From NCBI GenBank assembly GCA_963726795.1, contig CAVSDD010000004.1:620001-684000 (forward strand): DNA of 64,000 nucleotides. The letters are read 5' to 3'. Below, piece by piece: positions 63,212 to 64,000 of the stretch. Below the pieces are notes generated by a model. It had not been told where the DNA came from. It did not search any database and was given only the letters and a program-made list of their open reading frames with translations. Position numbers and translations under genes: made by a program. The DNA comes from Hyphomicrobium_A sp963726795. Its GTDB lineage: Bacteria > Pseudomonadota > Alphaproteobacteria > Rhizobiales > Hyphomicrobiaceae. Each line of letters opens with the position of its first letter. Position 1 is the stretch's first letter.

Positions 63212-64000
63212 ATGTCTGACGATCACGACAAAAAGGGTATGACCCGGCGGCATGCGCTCGAATGCATGCTGTGGGCGGGTACGGGCGTACTGTGGACCGT
63301 ATCGGGCGGCGTGCCGAAGTCCATCGGGCTGCTCGACAGCGCCGCCGCGGCGGCTGCGACCAAAGGCTTCACGTTCCTTCAGATCTCCGACAGCCACGTC
63401 GGCTTCGACAAGGCGGCGAACCCGCATGCGATCGATACGCTCAAAGAGGCGATCGACCGCATCAAGGCGATGCCGAAGAAGCCGTCGTTCATGCTGCACA
63501 CCGGCGACATCACGCATCTCTCCAAGCCGGCCGAGTTCGACAACGCGGCGCAGTTGATCGGCAGCGCCGGCCTCAACGTGCATTACGTGCCTGGCGAGCA
63601 CGACATCGTCGATGAGGGCGTCGGCAAGGCGTACCTTGAGCGTTACGGCCAGAATACCAAGGGCTCGGGCTGGTACAGCTTCGATGAAGCCGGCGTGCAT
63701 TTCATCGGTCTCGTCAACGTGGCGAACCTGAAGGCCGGCGGTCTCGGTTCACTCGGAGCCGATCAGCTTGGATGGCTCGAGGACGACGTGAAGGGCCTGA
63801 GCGCGTCTACACCGATCGTCGTTTTCGCGCACATCCCGATGTGGTCGATCTATCCCACGTGGGGCTGGGGCACCGACGATGCGGCAGTTGCGCTCGGCTA
63901 CCTCAAGCGCTTCGGCTCCGTCACCGTCCTCAACGGACACATCCACCAGCTCATGCAGAAAGTGGAAGGCAACGTCACGTTCCACACGGCGCGTTCGACG
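63212..64000 (+). CDS. Exported metallophosphoesterase with twin-arginine-type signal (partial, runs off the window)
   Basis: MSDDHDKKGMTRRHALECML opens with a twin-arginine-type leader (TRRHAL) and a hydrophobic stretch, then AAAAATKGFTFLQISDSHVG. Metallophosphoesterase motifs follow: ISDSHVGF (DxH), HTGDITHL (GD), PGEHDIVD (a GEHD variant of GNHD), FAHIPMWS and LNGHIHQL (GHxH). The gene continues past the window end, so the 3' limit is artificial. It probably acts in the periplasm on a phosphoester; substrate unknown. A short imperfect hairpin lies just upstream (about 63177-63198). Confidence 0.85.
   Translation, partial: MSDDHDKKGMTRRHALECMLWAGTGVLWTVSGGVPKSIGLLDSAAAAAATKGFTFLQISDSHVGFDKAANPHAIDTLKEAIDRIKAMPKKPSFMLHTGDITHLSKPAEFDNAAQLIGSAGLNVHYVPGEHDIVDEGVGKAYLERYGQNTKGSGWYSFDEAGVHFIGLVNVANLKAGGLGSLGADQLGWLEDDVKGLSASTPIVVFAHIPMWSIYPTWGWGTDDAAVALGYLKRFGSVTVLNGHIHQLMQKVEGNVTFHTARST

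Overview
The window looks like chromosome of a GC-rich alphaproteobacterium of the order Hyphomicrobiales (Rhizobiales). The main reason is the housekeeping block murA - DUF2948 - hisD - UPF0262 - low-Mr phosphatase - (insertion) - maf - yacG - tRNA-Phe, an order I know from that order, supported by promoter-like GGAAC-N16/17-CGTT elements of the alphaproteobacterial general stress sigma factor EcfG. No rRNA, CRISPR array, prophage or intact insertion sequence was seen.

Layout. 0.1-16.7 kb is an exopolysaccharide or surface-glycan locus: three SGNH hydrolases, an MBOAT O-acyltransferase, two methyltransferases, a GT4 glycosyltransferase, the SxtJ / DUF5989 / carbamoyltransferase set, a MraY/WecA-type phosphosugar transferase, an NAD-dependent epimerase, a large membrane protein whose cytoplasmic part resembles an IS3 OrfA transposase, and a phage-tail-fibre-like DUF2793 protein. 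16.7-25.7 kb is the housekeeping block, interrupted by a membrane adenylate cyclase and a Crp-like regulator where infA would be expected. 25.7-32.4 kb holds a frameshifted FdhF/YdeP-type molybdopterin oxidoreductase and a stress group (SodC, two SDRs, YeaQ-type protein, DUF3309). 32.9-48.2 kb is a mixed region: carboxylesterase with an AraC regulator, a GGDEF remnant, acyl-CoA dehydrogenase, ABC exporter, MsrA, DUF1523, DbpA-like helicase, TrhO, LysR and an MFS exporter. 48.4-64 kb is rich in secreted and envelope proteins and holds three FecR-domain proteins, a TPR/beta-barrel outer-membrane protein, a CHASE2 nucleotidyl cyclase, two cyclic-nucleotide-binding-domain proteins (one fused to glutaminase and STAS) and two metallophosphoesterases.

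How genes may work together. The 5' locus is best read as synthesis and acyl-, methyl- and carbamoyl-decoration of a surface polysaccharide. The 3' part could be an envelope-sensing cyclic nucleotide circuit (FecR/barrel sensors, CHASE2 cyclase, CNB effectors, candidate phosphodiesterases); this is inference from gene content and order.

Sequence quality. Fourteen reading-frame breaks were found in nine otherwise well-conserved genes. Thirteen are explained by a single extra base, mostly in a 2-3 base homopolymer. That uniform direction points to insertion-biased sequencing error more than gene decay, so the frameshifted genes are described with their restored reading.
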